Source: Drosophila miranda
Lineage: Eukaryota > Arthropoda > Insecta > Diptera > Drosophilidae
Length of the DNA stretch: 64,000 nucleotides
Direction: 5' to 3'
Assembly: GCF_003369915.1 (NCBI RefSeq)
Contig: NC_046673.1
Coordinates: 24,109,718-24,173,717 of the forward strand
Positions 22,801 to 32,492 of this stretch are shown one piece after another; position 1 is the first letter of the stretch, and the number at the start of each line of letters is the position of its first letter. Under the pieces are notes generated by a model. The model was given only the letters and a program-made list of their open reading frames with translations, ran no database searches and was not told the origin of the DNA. The position numbers and the translations under genes were made by a program.

Positions 22801-23628
22801 CTTGCCCAACACTCGGGCCGAGTAACCCAAAAGTCCGGTTTGGAGCGGTAGATAGTCGACAGGCCAACAGGCCAACACCCAGCAGCAGCAGCAGCAGTTG
22901 CCAAGTAGCCAAGTAGCCAGCTGAGACTATAGCTGGCCTAAAGGAAACAGGTAACAAGTGTGCCAACTTCCTTGCAACTGGTTCGACTCGCAGCCATGAC
23001 AGCGACGTCGACGCCGATGCTGACGCCGAGAGCTGGTCACGCAGGTCCGACCGGGGGCCCAGAGACCCCAAGACCCGCATTCGGGCTCCGTCCAAAAAAG
23101 TAAAAGGAAGTTTTTTGCGCCTCACCAAAACCCGTTGCTTGGGTGACGCTCTCCACTGATTTCCGCTCCGAGATCTCCAACGATCACTGGCCGGACTCCG
23201 GAGCAGCTTACTCATCCAACTGCAAATTTGTCTAGCAAATATGGTCGAAAGGGCAGCAGAGGCAGCGGCTGCTGCAGCAGCACGCGCTACTCTGAGCGTG
23301 GTTGGGTACGAAAGTATATCGAATATCTTTCCATCTTTAAATTCTCATAACATAAGTAAACTTATGAACAGCATTTCTCTCCAATCTCAGATGTTTGGTG
23401 GTTAAGTCTAGTCTGGGCTCTAGTCACCTTTGTTGTCTAGTTCCTTTGTTCTAGAACTTGTTTAGCTACCCTCGTGGTGGCCGGACTTACCTTGCCATTG
23501 GCCAGCGGTATCTGCAGTACATCCAGTTCCTGGTTGCCGGCGGGCTGGGGCACGGGTACGGCGCTGATCAGGCAGACGGCGCTGCACAGGGCCAGCGCCA
23601 GAATTTGCTGTCTGCTTGGCTGCCTCAT
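10878..23628 (-). CDS. Secreted low-complexity protein, long isoform (six exons); family not recognised
   Basis: The model joins 23628-23491, 17235-17128, 12096-11729, 11477-11339, 11266-11036 and 10943-10878, 349 residues. Exon 1 encodes a signal peptide (MRQPSRQQILALALCSAVCL, cut near ISA-VPV). Exon 2 has a charged helix EIDVLTLGAKDQEQ. Exon 3 starts NGATDTQIDLSAINKQL and continues Ser/Thr-rich. Exons 4 and 5 are Gly/Ser-rich around helices SNLFKRFLNFGG and TRLVVLANRGLANLVQDLIL. The last exon ends in KAKLITALI. Donors (GTAAGT, GTATGA, GTAAGT, GTGAGT, GTAAGC) and acceptors fit; all introns are phase 0 except the third (phase 2). The first intron is about 6.3 kb. Three further exons homologous to the start of exon 3 lie between exons 2 and 3 (listed separately). 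It resembles the plus-strand gene at 47810-52322. No domain or function is recognised; an extracellular role is inferred only from the signal peptide. Confidence 0.75.
11036..11266 (-). CDS. Exon 5 of the 10.9-23.6 kb secreted-protein gene
   Basis: A 77-codon phase-0 exon (acceptor TAG at 11267-11269, donor GTAAGC at 11035) encoding a Gly/Ser/Asp-rich stretch followed by a hydrophobic amphipathic helix (TRLVVLANRGLANLVQDLIL). The pairing of this helix with the short final exon RVAATSEKFVNFKAK parallels the last two exons of the gene at 47.8-52.3 kb. Confidence 0.75.
11729..12096 (-). CDS. Exon 3 (variant E) of the 10.9-23.6 kb secreted-protein gene
   Basis: A 368-bp exon that starts in phase 0 after ATAACACAG and ends in phase 2 before GTAAGTG. 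Its start (TQIDLSAINKQLEETIRVA) matches the starts of the three exons at 14402, 15998 and 16904, and it contains a short ELPTLS word comparable to the ELPTFEP and DLPTFEP words of two of them. The remainder is Ser/Thr/Glu-rich and probably disordered. Confidence 0.7.
12097..14066. other. Intronic sequence between alternative exons
   Basis: No coding exon seen. It carries (GGGTAC)5 at about 12126-12155, a T run near 12187-12202, GT runs near 12235-12251 and 12365-12381, several ATCGAT-rich words near 12550-12660, a GA run at 13631-13653 and GGCTGT/GTTGTT repeats at 13868-13920. Confidence 0.5.
14067..14402 (-). CDS. Alternative exon A of the 10.9-23.6 kb secreted-protein gene
   Basis: Phase-0 exon after TTGTTGTAG, 111 codons and a TAA at 14067. 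It starts QIDEQANRIISKLLRTLGP, then has an acidic FDADFDDDDDE tract, a Ser/Lys-rich tract, RVTIELPTFEPDDD and a Thr/Ser tail. It is clearly homologous to exon B. Joined to exons 1 and 2 it would give a 193-residue secreted protein. A GTAAAG just before the stop could instead act as a phase-2 donor that would join in frame to the exon at 11477, making A a cassette that replaces exon 3. The sequence alone cannot choose. Confidence 0.7.
   Translation of the reverse strand, partial: QIDEQANRIISKLLRTLGPTVLRTAIQGNSANAARTSFDADFDDDDDETSSSSKGDSTSSSSSTTSDSSGTRVTIELPTFEPDDDNEIDAVDKSSSSSTTTSTTTESTDTL
14520..15190. other. Intronic sequence, TTG-repeat rich
   Basis: The stretch between alternative exons A and B is rich in GTT/TTG repeats (about 15060-15175). 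The open frame it creates at 14913-15182 plus is repeat translation (valine runs), not a gene. Confidence 0.5.
15195..15998 (-). CDS. Alternative exon B of the 10.9-23.6 kb gene (threonine-rich)
   Basis: Phase-0 exon after CTCCCGATAG, 267 codons ending in TGA at 15195. It starts EIDSIVNRIIAQVIRVAGPG, has a Gly-rich patch, an acidic FDADFDADFDDDDDD tract, RVKIDLPTFEPETTTP and then long threonine runs with Asn/Ile segments. The threonine runs are encoded by the ACAACA strand of a TTG repeat (about 15250-15300) and would be mucin-like if O-glycosylated. As a terminal exon it would give a secreted protein of 349 residues. A GTATTT three codons before the stop is a possible phase-0 donor, so it could also be an internal cassette. 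Confidence 0.7.
   Translation of the reverse strand, partial: EIDSIVNRIIAQVIRVAGPGLLTSILAGNRGGAGGVGGAGGAGGRMTTPGSDFDADFDADFDDDDDDDEVAPSSSSSGAAAAATNKVNGSDDSSRVKIDLPTFEPETTTPTPTTTTTKGDSLPTLVASSYSPSPTSTTTTSTTTTTESVEIPSQLLPRSLEPATTTTAPATTKATTTTTTTTSSENPPPVPTKAAIQFPNNNSIDEPQLLTIIADINRLLNSTNYFITTRDNLTTTTTTTSPTTTTTTTSLAPTTTGNITKLLPVFD
16584..16904 (-). CDS. Alternative exon C of the 10.9-23.6 kb gene
   Basis: Phase-0 exon after TTCCGTGTAG, 106 codons ending in TAA at 16584. It starts EINMQINRLVNNVLARVGPI, followed by Asp/Thr/Ser repeats (DTDTDTTTNTDTDSDSD) and a charged tail with RFEPDGE, matching the FEP word of exons A and B. No GT usable as a donor is seen near its end, so it looks like a true terminal exon, giving a 188-residue secreted protein. 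Confidence 0.7.
   Translation of the reverse strand, partial: EINMQINRLVNNVLARVGPIVLGTVLNPQFDPTILRHPSDEDDSDTDTDTTTNTDTDSDSDNKNGDKDERPSSDKDYESLPEELTRFEPDGEFAGQTKEPSPSPKI
17128..17235 (-). CDS. Common exon 2 (D) of the 10.9-23.6 kb gene
   Basis: A 36-codon phase-0/phase-0 exon with strong splice sites (poly-T tract then ACAG, donor GTATGA). It encodes EIDVLTLGAKDQEQ and a short helix IGLLRELFPDITK. Its phase fits all four downstream exon choices (16904, 15998, 14402, 12096), so it is probably shared by every isoform. Confidence 0.75.
17236..23490. other. Long first intron of the 10.9-23.6 kb gene
   Basis: About 6.3 kb without a supportable exon. Contents include CTGCCACTGCC repeats (17460-17510), CAGCTT repeats (17680-17716), GGGACG repeats (18037-18062), a GAT run (about 18970-19003), an 18-C run (20916-20933), and a 12-bp tandem repeat GAATTGTCGGGG (22704-22755). 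Small extra exons cannot be excluded. Confidence 0.5.
22704..22755. repeat. 12-bp minisatellite (about 4 copies)
   Basis: Perfect tandem copies of GAATTGTCGGGG, inside the long intron. Confidence 0.9.
23491..23628 (-). CDS. Signal-peptide exon 1 of the 10.9-23.6 kb gene
   Basis: 46 codons from ATG 23628-23626 to a GTAAGT donor at 23490, phase 0. A basic N-terminus and a 15-residue hydrophobic core are followed by a plausible signal peptidase site before VPVPQPAG. The exon ends DVLQIPLANGK, parallel to the end of exon 1 of the gene at 47810 (PINAE), which is also phase 0. Confidence 0.8.
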
Positions 23629-23699
23629 GGTCTAGGGTCTGGGGCGTCTGTCTGTGTATGTGTATCTCTATAAATGGCGCTGGAAAGAGAGGTGTCGAA

Positions 23700-26600
23700 A
23701 AGGTGCATATTAATTAATGAGATACACAAACACAAAGATACAAAGATACACAGCAGCAGTATCTGCTGCTGGACAATCGATAAAGGTCGTCGCATTGACC
23801 TTCAGATGATGCGGCAGTTTTTTTCCTCTGTTTCTTGTCCTACACCCAAAAACCGATGTCAATGATCAACGTTAAACGTTAAACATTGAACGTTGAACGT
23901 TAAACGTTATACGGAGTTAAAGCCAAAAACTCGTGCTATTTGATTTTGATGTTGGTTCGGTGTTTGGCTTGTCGGCTATATTCTCGCGTCCCAAGGTCCC
24001 TGCCGATATGCGGATGCTAACGATAATTGTCAATAGCCAATAGCAACTATAGTGGCTGGTGTGTTGGCTGGTTTTTGGTCAAGTTTAAATATTGGACATT
24101 TCTTGGGCAACACGCCGTATGAGTAATGCCGCGTGCAGTATGTGGAAACGGCAGCCGCAGCGGCAGCGGCAGCGAGCAATTTACTCGTTTAAATCACAAC
24201 AGAAAGCGCGGCAATAAGAATTATGTAATTTTTGTTGTTGTTTTTTTTCACTTTTTGTATTTTTGTATATGGCCAGCAGCAAACGCTGTAGCGGTAGCTG
24301 TGGCTATGGCTGTGTGCGTTTGTGCAAGTTTTACAAAGAAATTGAATGGAGGCAGAGAGAGAGAGAGAGAAAAAGAGAGTAAGAGAGGTGGTGCGAAAAG
24401 CACAGTAAAGTAGGATCCATAATTACACACAAAAATGTGGGAAAATATGAGCAAAAATGCATTAAAAAAGCCGTCGAGTCGCGACTCCAATTGAAGGGTT
24501 AGAGCGGAAGGGTGCCGGTGCCGGTGTCGGTGTCGGTGTCGGTGCCGGGTCGCAGCTAATTTTCGCTCGGTCAACAGAGCCCGCACTTCCCTCCTGCCAC
24601 ACGGCAGGCAGGTGAATGATGAATCATGCAGATGAGGGGAGGGGAGGGGAGGGGGGGACCTAATGACAATCTTTTATTGGAGGTGAAGCTAAGTATACAG
24701 TGGGGGAAACCGCTAATTAGAACTGCTTGGACTTTGATATGCGAGTACTCGCACTCCCGGCACTTGGCAGGCACAAAGGTTAAATGCTAAGAGCGAATCG
24801 GACTGACAAACGTGGAAAGAAAGTGTAGGGAACCATCTAAAAATCCCACACTTAGATTCCACAGGGAACTAAGAAAAGAGGTGCCCAAAGGTCAAGGGTT
24901 TCGGAACTAATTGAAGAATTTTAATAATTATTTGCAGCAGACATTCCAATCTGAACTTCGAAATGAACTTGAAAGTCTATAGTTTGTTGTCTTTCTTTCC
25001 ACCAATCTCCCTGATGGCCTGGTCAATCAATCCAACAATTTGGCAATGCCAAGTGATAGAGGGATAGGAGGAGGTGTTGCAGAGGGTACCAAAGAAAAAC
25101 TTTTGCTCGCCAGTTGTGTTTTGCGTGGAAACATGCAACATGTGGATGATGGCGAAGACAGAAAGAGGGAGAGAGAGAGGGAGCCTTGGCTCAAAGGCTG
25201 CTAAGGTAGGGCGTAAGCGCCAAAAGCAGACAAGACAGAGAGAGAAAGATAGAAAGAAAGAGATGGAGACGGAGACGGAGATGGATAGAGAGAGGAGAGA
25301 CCCAAACCGGCAACAACAGAGCCACAATGTTATGTCATCTGCCAGCTTTTGCTTTTACTTTCGAGCTGCTCTCTCTCTCTCTCTCCCTCTCTCTCTCTCT
25401 CTGTCTTTCGTTTTGAGTTTTTAATTTATGTTTTTCCATGATCCATTTGCTTCTAACAATTGTCGAAAAGTGATCACCGATCACCCCACCGATCGCTTCA
25501 ACGTGACTGGACATATTCATTAGCCAGTATATGGGTCTTTGCATACGGACCTTTTTTGTTGTTTTTTTTTGTTGTTTTTTTATGATTGCTCGTTGGCTGG
25601 TTATTGCACAAAATTTGCAACAACAAAAGAAAATCATTAAAAAACACACAACAAAATGTGGCATTGAGTGCATGCATCGACATGGACATGTCGCAATTAA
25701 AAAACAACACCGAAAAAAAACCAGAAACAGAAACAGAAAACTGTAATAAGGCGCCAAGGAGCAGAAGACATCGGGAAGGGGGCGGAGATTTGGCAGCTTG
25801 GAGCTGAAACTATGGCAGCCAATGACTCGGCAAATGGCAGATTGGACAGCCCTTCCTGGCACACAAACAGACAGACATACGGACAGACTATCTCTGGGCA
25901 TGGGAAAGCCCTGGGGATACGGGGCGTATGAGTAATGGGTCGCATCTACATAAGAGATTGCTTGGTTGCATGATGGTGAGAGCGATCTTCGATCAATGAA
26001 CTGTGAACACTGAGTGTTCTGTTCTCCTTTTGCCCACTACCACTCCCATTTGGTAGCCTCTTCCCGCCACCGACTTCGCCCACTCGAAACTCGACAACAA
26101 CACGAAACACGAAATACGAAATACGAAAAACGAAACACGAAACTTGGAAATTGGCAATCAAAACCGTTTTCTGTTTTCTGTTAACCAACTCGCGCATTAA
26201 TTGGGTAATCGAGAGACCTGGTGGAATGAGTGCAGCGCAAATGCGAAATGAGACAAAACCGAAAATAGTCCATCACACGCGTCATAGTTGGGGGTCTTTG
26301 GGGGTTTTTTTGCGCTTTTGTTTTGGCATTTTTCACAAACAGAAATTTCTTGTAAAAGTGTAAGTCACAGCAAAAAAAAAAGCATGTACAAAAAATGAAA
26401 AAAACGGTAAATGGAAGTGCAAATGAAATTTTTGGTTAAACTTTTTCATAGTTTCTTTTGGAATTTTCTGGCTTGTGCCAGCAGTTTTTTGAGGTTGATG
26501 TTTTTGTTTGTTTTTGTGTTGGTTTTTGGCTTTAATTTGTATGTTTGTTTTTGTTTGTTATCGATGGTTTATTTTGAATTATTTTTGGCGTATCCTCACT

Positions 26601-29600
26601 ATAACCGATCGACGGATCGACACACGACGGAGAAACGGAGATACGGATAAACGGATATACGGAGATACATACGCGTTGATCAAATGCCTGCGGGGGGCTG
26701 GGCTTCGTCCAAAACAGCAAACAAACACGAAAACAGAAACAAAAAAGGGTGGCAACAGGTGGCAACAGTTGCGTGGATCCGCTGGATGCAACACAAAAAC
26801 AATCAACAGTGTCTTATGGGTCTTGTGGCTTATCGACGAGTGCTGTGCCTGCTCTGCGATGCCTGTGGTGCGGTGCTGTGCCTGCTCTGCGCTGCTCTAC
26901 GCTGCTCTATGTGGTCTGGGCTGTTGGGCCTGCAATTGATTACTAACGTGATTTTATCACACACAAGCGACTAAAGCTCGAGACAAAGCGCGCTGGCCGG
27001 AGCAGAGCAGAGCGGAGCAGAGCAGCGGCCGTGTCAGCCGCTTAACGCCTCGGCGACGGCGACGGCGACGGCGCCGGCATCGGCGTCGAGCCGAGTCTCG
27101 GCCGCTTCTCGGCCGCGTCGCGTCCGCGTCTCAAGCTGGCTCAAAAGCCTGGCCAAAATGAAAACGAAAGTGAGCCAAAAGCCAAGCTTCAGCTCTGAGT
27201 CGCTCTGCCTCTGCCGCTGTCTCTGCTCTGTCTCTCTGAGCTTGACCAGACTTTTGAGTCGTTTTCGGGCTTCGTTTTTGATATTTTTTTCCCCCTTTTC
27301 TCCGCTTTTTGTTTTTGGTTTTTGGCCAACACGATTACGCGAAAAGTTTCCGCCTCGTGACTGCCAGCTTCACTTTGTCAGGCAGTCTCTCCATCCCATC
27401 CGATCCCATCCCGGCTGTCCACCTGTCCGTCTATCCGTCCATCAGTTGGGGAGTTTTTAAGTTTGTCAGTTTGCCAGTGGGCCGTCTCCAGGATTAGAGC
27501 TCCCCGAGCAGCGACGTCTGGGACTTGTTTTGTCTTTTAGGCTTACACAATCTCCTGCAGCTGCGCATCGCACATCGCACTTTGCATAGCGAAGATCGCC
27601 TTCCCGAAACCGAAGCCGAAACCGAAACCTTTTCCCCCCTCGATAATAATCGTTTAATCGTTAGTGTGGCGTGGAATTTATCGATTGCAATTTTCACAAT
27701 TACTGTATCCTCAGCAATCGACCGTCGACTGTCGACTGTCGACCGTTTGTTGGGCAATTCCATTCAATTTCGATTTGATTGGAAGTTTTCTGCGAATTCG
27801 AAAATCGTTTCCCCAATTCCGCACTCCGAAAATGTCCAAAAATATTGTAATTCAACTTGATTAACATTTTTGTTTCCAGATAATAGATCATTGACTGAAA
27901 GAGCGCCGATCTATCCTTATATCTTGACTCGATTCGGGGCCAAGGACTTACATTCATAGAAATCAGAACACTGCTGAAGAAATTAACAAGAGGTTTTTGG
28001 ATCTATGACAACTGATCTCTATGGTCTACCAATGTTCCATCCATCTTGCAAGCATTCCATGAGCTATAAGAGTTCATATTTGGCTCGTGCGCCAACTTCC
28101 GGCTCACTCACTTCGTTCCGATATGCGTAAAATATCGGACGACGACGACACATAACTCTTTTACATAATAAAGAGATATTTGCAGCGAGAATAGATTCAA
28201 ACATATGGAATGGATTGATCCAAATATATTTTTTTTACATTTTGGATGTATTCTATTTATTTTTAGTGTTTTACATTTCGACTTAATATGGAACGTATTA
28301 ACAAGACTGTTGAAATCAAAGTGAACTAATTTTGTATTTAAGAACCGAATTCCACAAGGCCGTTGCTAAATCTCTGATGTCGCTGCAGGTCAAAATTTAT
28401 AATCCCGGACCGAGGGTTTTCCAATCCCTGTAAAAACTGCCAATTTAACCCCATTCTATGTGGTGTGTGTGTGTGGCAACAAACAACCCTTTGTGGCTCT
28501 TTGGGGCTTTTGCAACTGGTCTTAGAGCCAAACAAATTTCTGCAGCGTCATGTTGGCCATGCACTTTGCCCAACGACTCGATGATAATCGGCAGAAAACC
28601 TTCAGTTAGTCGAGCACACAACCCAGCAGCAAGGCAATACAGACCCAATACAGACACAACGATCACCGATCAAAGATCGACCACAAGACCACAATGTCGT
28701 CCGACGAGCTGTCGAGCCGACAAGCCGACAAGCCGACGAACCGACAAGCTGTGGCCAGCGAGAGTTATAATTTGTTCTTGAACGATTCAGCGATCGATCA
28801 CATCACCATGAGCACAATGATAGTGAAGATGGTTAGCTATAGTCGACCTTCAGATCATCGTGAACGACATTTTTTTACGATGGGTGTCCAGTAAGTGAAT
28901 GGAGATGAATGGAGAGTGGATTAAGACGTGGCTTACAGCGGGGTCTGACTAAGAGAGAGGCTTCCACACTGATCTTCTGCTGTTTATCAGTCTTAAATCA
29001 GTCACGATTCTTTTCAACGAATCCCCACTGTATTGGAGTTCTTGTAGCCGGAAGCTTCCATTGAACGTAATTCGATTCGATTCGATTCGATTCGAATTGA
29101 TTGCTGTCGGGAGTACCAGTGTCTGTATCTGTTGCTCTCTTTTGTGGCTCAGTTCCGATTGGATCCCTTCCGAAACCAGACCAGTCTCTGTCTTACCTTC
29201 GGCAACAAGTTGTCTGAAGGATAACCAGTTGTGGGCTTTGCTCAAGATCTGCAATGGGTGAACGACACAGTACGAGTACTCAAACCAGCCAGCAGTCGCA
29301 GCCAGCAGCCAGTAGTCGCTCCATTTAGAAGTGCAAGTGTTCGCGCAGACATGCATGGTGAACTACAAATTACGCATACGCCGCGTGTACATTGTACGTT
29401 GTACATTGTAAAAGCCAGCGGCAGCCAGCCAACAGCCAAGAGCCAAGAGATAAAGTATCTCTCTGCTCTGCTATCCGCTCGCTGAATTGCAAAAGCGAAC
29501 GCAGGCGAGCACAAAAACTAAATCCAAAATCAGTCAGTCAGTCAGTCAGTCAGTTAGTCAGGCAGTCAGTCTATTCAGGGGCTGGCTATTCAGTTAGTCA

Positions 29601-32160
29601 GAGACTTGAGCGAGAGACTCACTAAAAGTTGCATGCGTTCGAAATCAGTTTAAGGTGAATTAGATTTTGACACACACACAGGCATGGCATTTTGCATATA
29701 TGTATGTATGTGTGTGTGTGCACATTGTATGTATGTTTGCAAAAATACATAAGAGTACAAATTATGAAATTTGTTTCAGACGGGTCTTGGTCTGGCCGGT
29801 CGCTTTTTTTGCAAAAGCTGCCAAATCGAAAATGACAACGAAATTAGTTTTAATGGCCGGACCTCTGCCTCTGCTCTGGCGCCATGTCTTTGCCTCTGCC
29901 TCTGCATCCATTTGTTGTCTTGCCTTTGCCACGCCTACTTGTCATGTTGGCAACAGGGCGTCAAAGATTTGGCATATGTACGTAATCCTCGAACTCAGAG
30001 AGCACGGAGCACGGAGCAAGGCGACCTTTAAATTTGGGACATCCATCGAGGGAAGGAGGATCGATGGGAGGCATTCATCGATATCAGGGGGAGCAAAAGG
30101 TGTAATAAGCCATCCCTAATGTAGACTGTAACCCATCATAAAATGTCAACCTTTTTAGCGCCTATCTTCATGAGGAGATCCATTTCTGGACTCAAGATCA
30201 AAATAATACAACTATTCACCAATACTGCCACTACAAATATCCCACACAAACACATCCGTTGATATCCGATTTGCTGCTCTGCAGTCCCTGTCGTTCATCT
30301 GCCATCCTATATGCATCTATAAATTGTATCTAAGTTTATGGCCTGGGACAACAATTAATGCTCATTCCGGTACATCCGATGGCTGCACTCAAATTGTACC
30401 TAATTGCTGGAGAGGCACAGAGACACACGCGTCCGGCCCTGCCATTGAACGGCGTTTCATGGCGCATCAATTAACTCGGGCTCTTGTACCTTCGACGTTG
30501 ACAACATTTTAAATTGTCCAAGTCTCGGTTCGGTTCGGCTCAGTTCGGTTTGGATGAGTCTGAAGCTGGAGCTGAGGCTGACAGTTCACTTTGCCATGTG
30601 CCCAATGGTGCAATTAAATGAAAAGACATTGCCGGTGTCGCTGGAGCTCGAGCTGGAGCCGGTGTTGGATTCGGTGTGGATGTCAGAGTTGATGTCGATG
30701 CCATTGTTGTCCCTGTTCAATGTTTGTTGCTGTTGCTGTTTCTGTTGCTGTTGTTCAAGTTTTAATGACAGGCCATAGACAATAACAAGGTTGTGCAGAG
30801 CCCAAGCAGATGTCGATCTCTGAGGCAGAGGCTGTTGTTTTTTTGTGCTTATTGTGTGACTCCTTCGTTTTAATTGCCACCGTTTTTGGCCCATGGCACA
30901 TGGCACATGGCTGCATGGCTGCATGGCTGGATGGCGGGTACTCGTAAGTAGCATCGCTCAGTGTCTGCTCTATATCGTTTTTCATTGTCGCTGGCTGAGA
31001 CCCTGCCCCAGACTGGACGGGGTTTTCGGGGGCAATGAATGATCTTTTATGGGGCTATCATGGGGCGGACTTTTAACTGATTTTGAGTCATACCCGTACC
31101 AATCGAATCATCGCGAAGCTGTGACTCCAGTCACGTCCCAGCACTAGCCATGGGAGGTGGTCTGTCCAAATAATACGGGGCTATGAATACGAATACGAGG
31201 GGCTATGGGTACTTGTCATTGCATAAATTAGCCCATAACCAATTCTCACAGTCTGTCTCCGGCTCAGCCTCCGTCGGTGACTAATTGCAAACAATTACCG
31301 ATAATAAGTGTACAATATTTTGTACGTGCATAAGACCTGGGCCTACTACAGACAAATCACTTCTAATGCCAGCGGACAACTTGATTTGATCCCCTCCCCG
31401 CACCCCCCCTGCCTATCGCCTGCCCCTCTCTGTGAAAAGGAAGCTGTCTACCAAAAAAGACACAGACACAGACCCATTCTAGCGGTGGCCAAAGGTGAAT
31501 ACAGGATGCTCTTACCAATGATACAATCTTCAACTTAATTAGCCTCTAGAAGCACACCAATTGCTGCACAGGGATACACATACATATGTATGTACTCGTA
31601 TGTAACGCATGCTGTTCCATAAAATGTGCCCATCTGTGGGGTCATTCAATGCTTTAACGCTCATCTGCTGATGGGGCCAGCCAATGAGCTCGTAAACTTT
31701 CGCATTATCCACTTGAAACACTTTGGAAATTGTGGCAGCCGCGACAGGCAACAACAAAATCATAATGCATTTAAGCCAGGCTAACATGTTAACAGCTTTG
31801 CGGCTGCTGCTGCGGCTGCTGCTGCGGCTGCTGCTGCGGCTTTTGGTTTGGCCGTCATTTTCAGTAGATTGGCAAACCGAACCTGGTGGGCCAGCAAGCG
31901 CCAAAAAAACCCCAGAAAAAAATATTAAAAAGTTCCATCGGGTTTTGGGTGTGAAATACTCGTAGCAGTATTGCCAAAGGAAAGGGCACAGACAGAGCCC
32001 CAGATAAAGTCCGTAGTCGGAGACGGAGACGGGAATCATGATTTATCAGTTTTACCTTGGCGACGACTATTTCTTGGATGTTTTTCGCTCCATGTTTTCT
32101 TTTTGCATTGTCCAACATTACGTGATATCGATCAGGTCGTTTGATGCCCCGGTACTTGGC
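23700..32160. other. Large gene-free region
   Basis: No exon with splice, signal or homology support on either strand. Contents are AACGTT-type repeats (23869-23908), a GA run (24353-24370), a CT run (25371-25402), a very GC-rich patch (26990-27125), ATTCG repeats (29071-29096), CAGT repeats (29531-29552) and a 12-bp CTGCTG-type repeat (31801-31840). It may hold enhancers of the flanking genes or noncoding RNAs. Confidence 0.5.
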
Positions 32161-32163
32161 TTT

Positions 32164-32492
32164 AGATACCCGATACTCAAAAACAGTGTAGGGGTATATT
32201 CGACTTGTGAAGTGTGTAACGTCCAGTAGGAAGCGCTTCCGACCATATAAAGCCCAATAGCAGAGAAGAATAAAAACGCAAAATCATAAAAAATTATCAT
32301 ATCTAGCAGATTGCCCAATCGGAATCCGTTCGGATCATTATTATGGCCAGAAGAAACAAATTAAATCGCATTGGCTACGCTACCCCCAGCCACACGCTTA
32401 CTCATTCTCTGTCTCCCTCTCTCACACCTGACTGAGTATCGGGTATAAATGTAGAGTCGCGGCCCTAGCTGCGACACCTAACGCTCGTTTTG
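32164..32492 (+). mobile_element. DINE-1-like (Helentron-type) nonautonomous element
   Basis: A perfect 14-bp inverted pair, ATACCCGATACTCA at 32166-32179 and its reverse complement at 32433-32446, brackets the element like DINE-1 subterminal repeats. The left part has the familiar block GTGTGTAACGTCCAGTAGG followed by AAGCGCTTCCGACCATATAAA (32213-32251). The right end carries a hairpin (32456-32475, GTCGCGGC pairing with GCTGCGAC) just before the end. There is no coding capacity. Family assignment is by recalled resemblance; exact ends are approximate. Confidence 0.7.

Noticed and set aside
22980..22996. GGTTCGACTCGC resembling a tRNA B box
   Set aside because: No A box or cloverleaf can be formed around it.
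25335..25901. 188-residue minus-strand frame with SVCLSVCV and Arg-Glu repeats
   Set aside because: Ends in translated CT/GA repeat and has low-complexity composition throughout.
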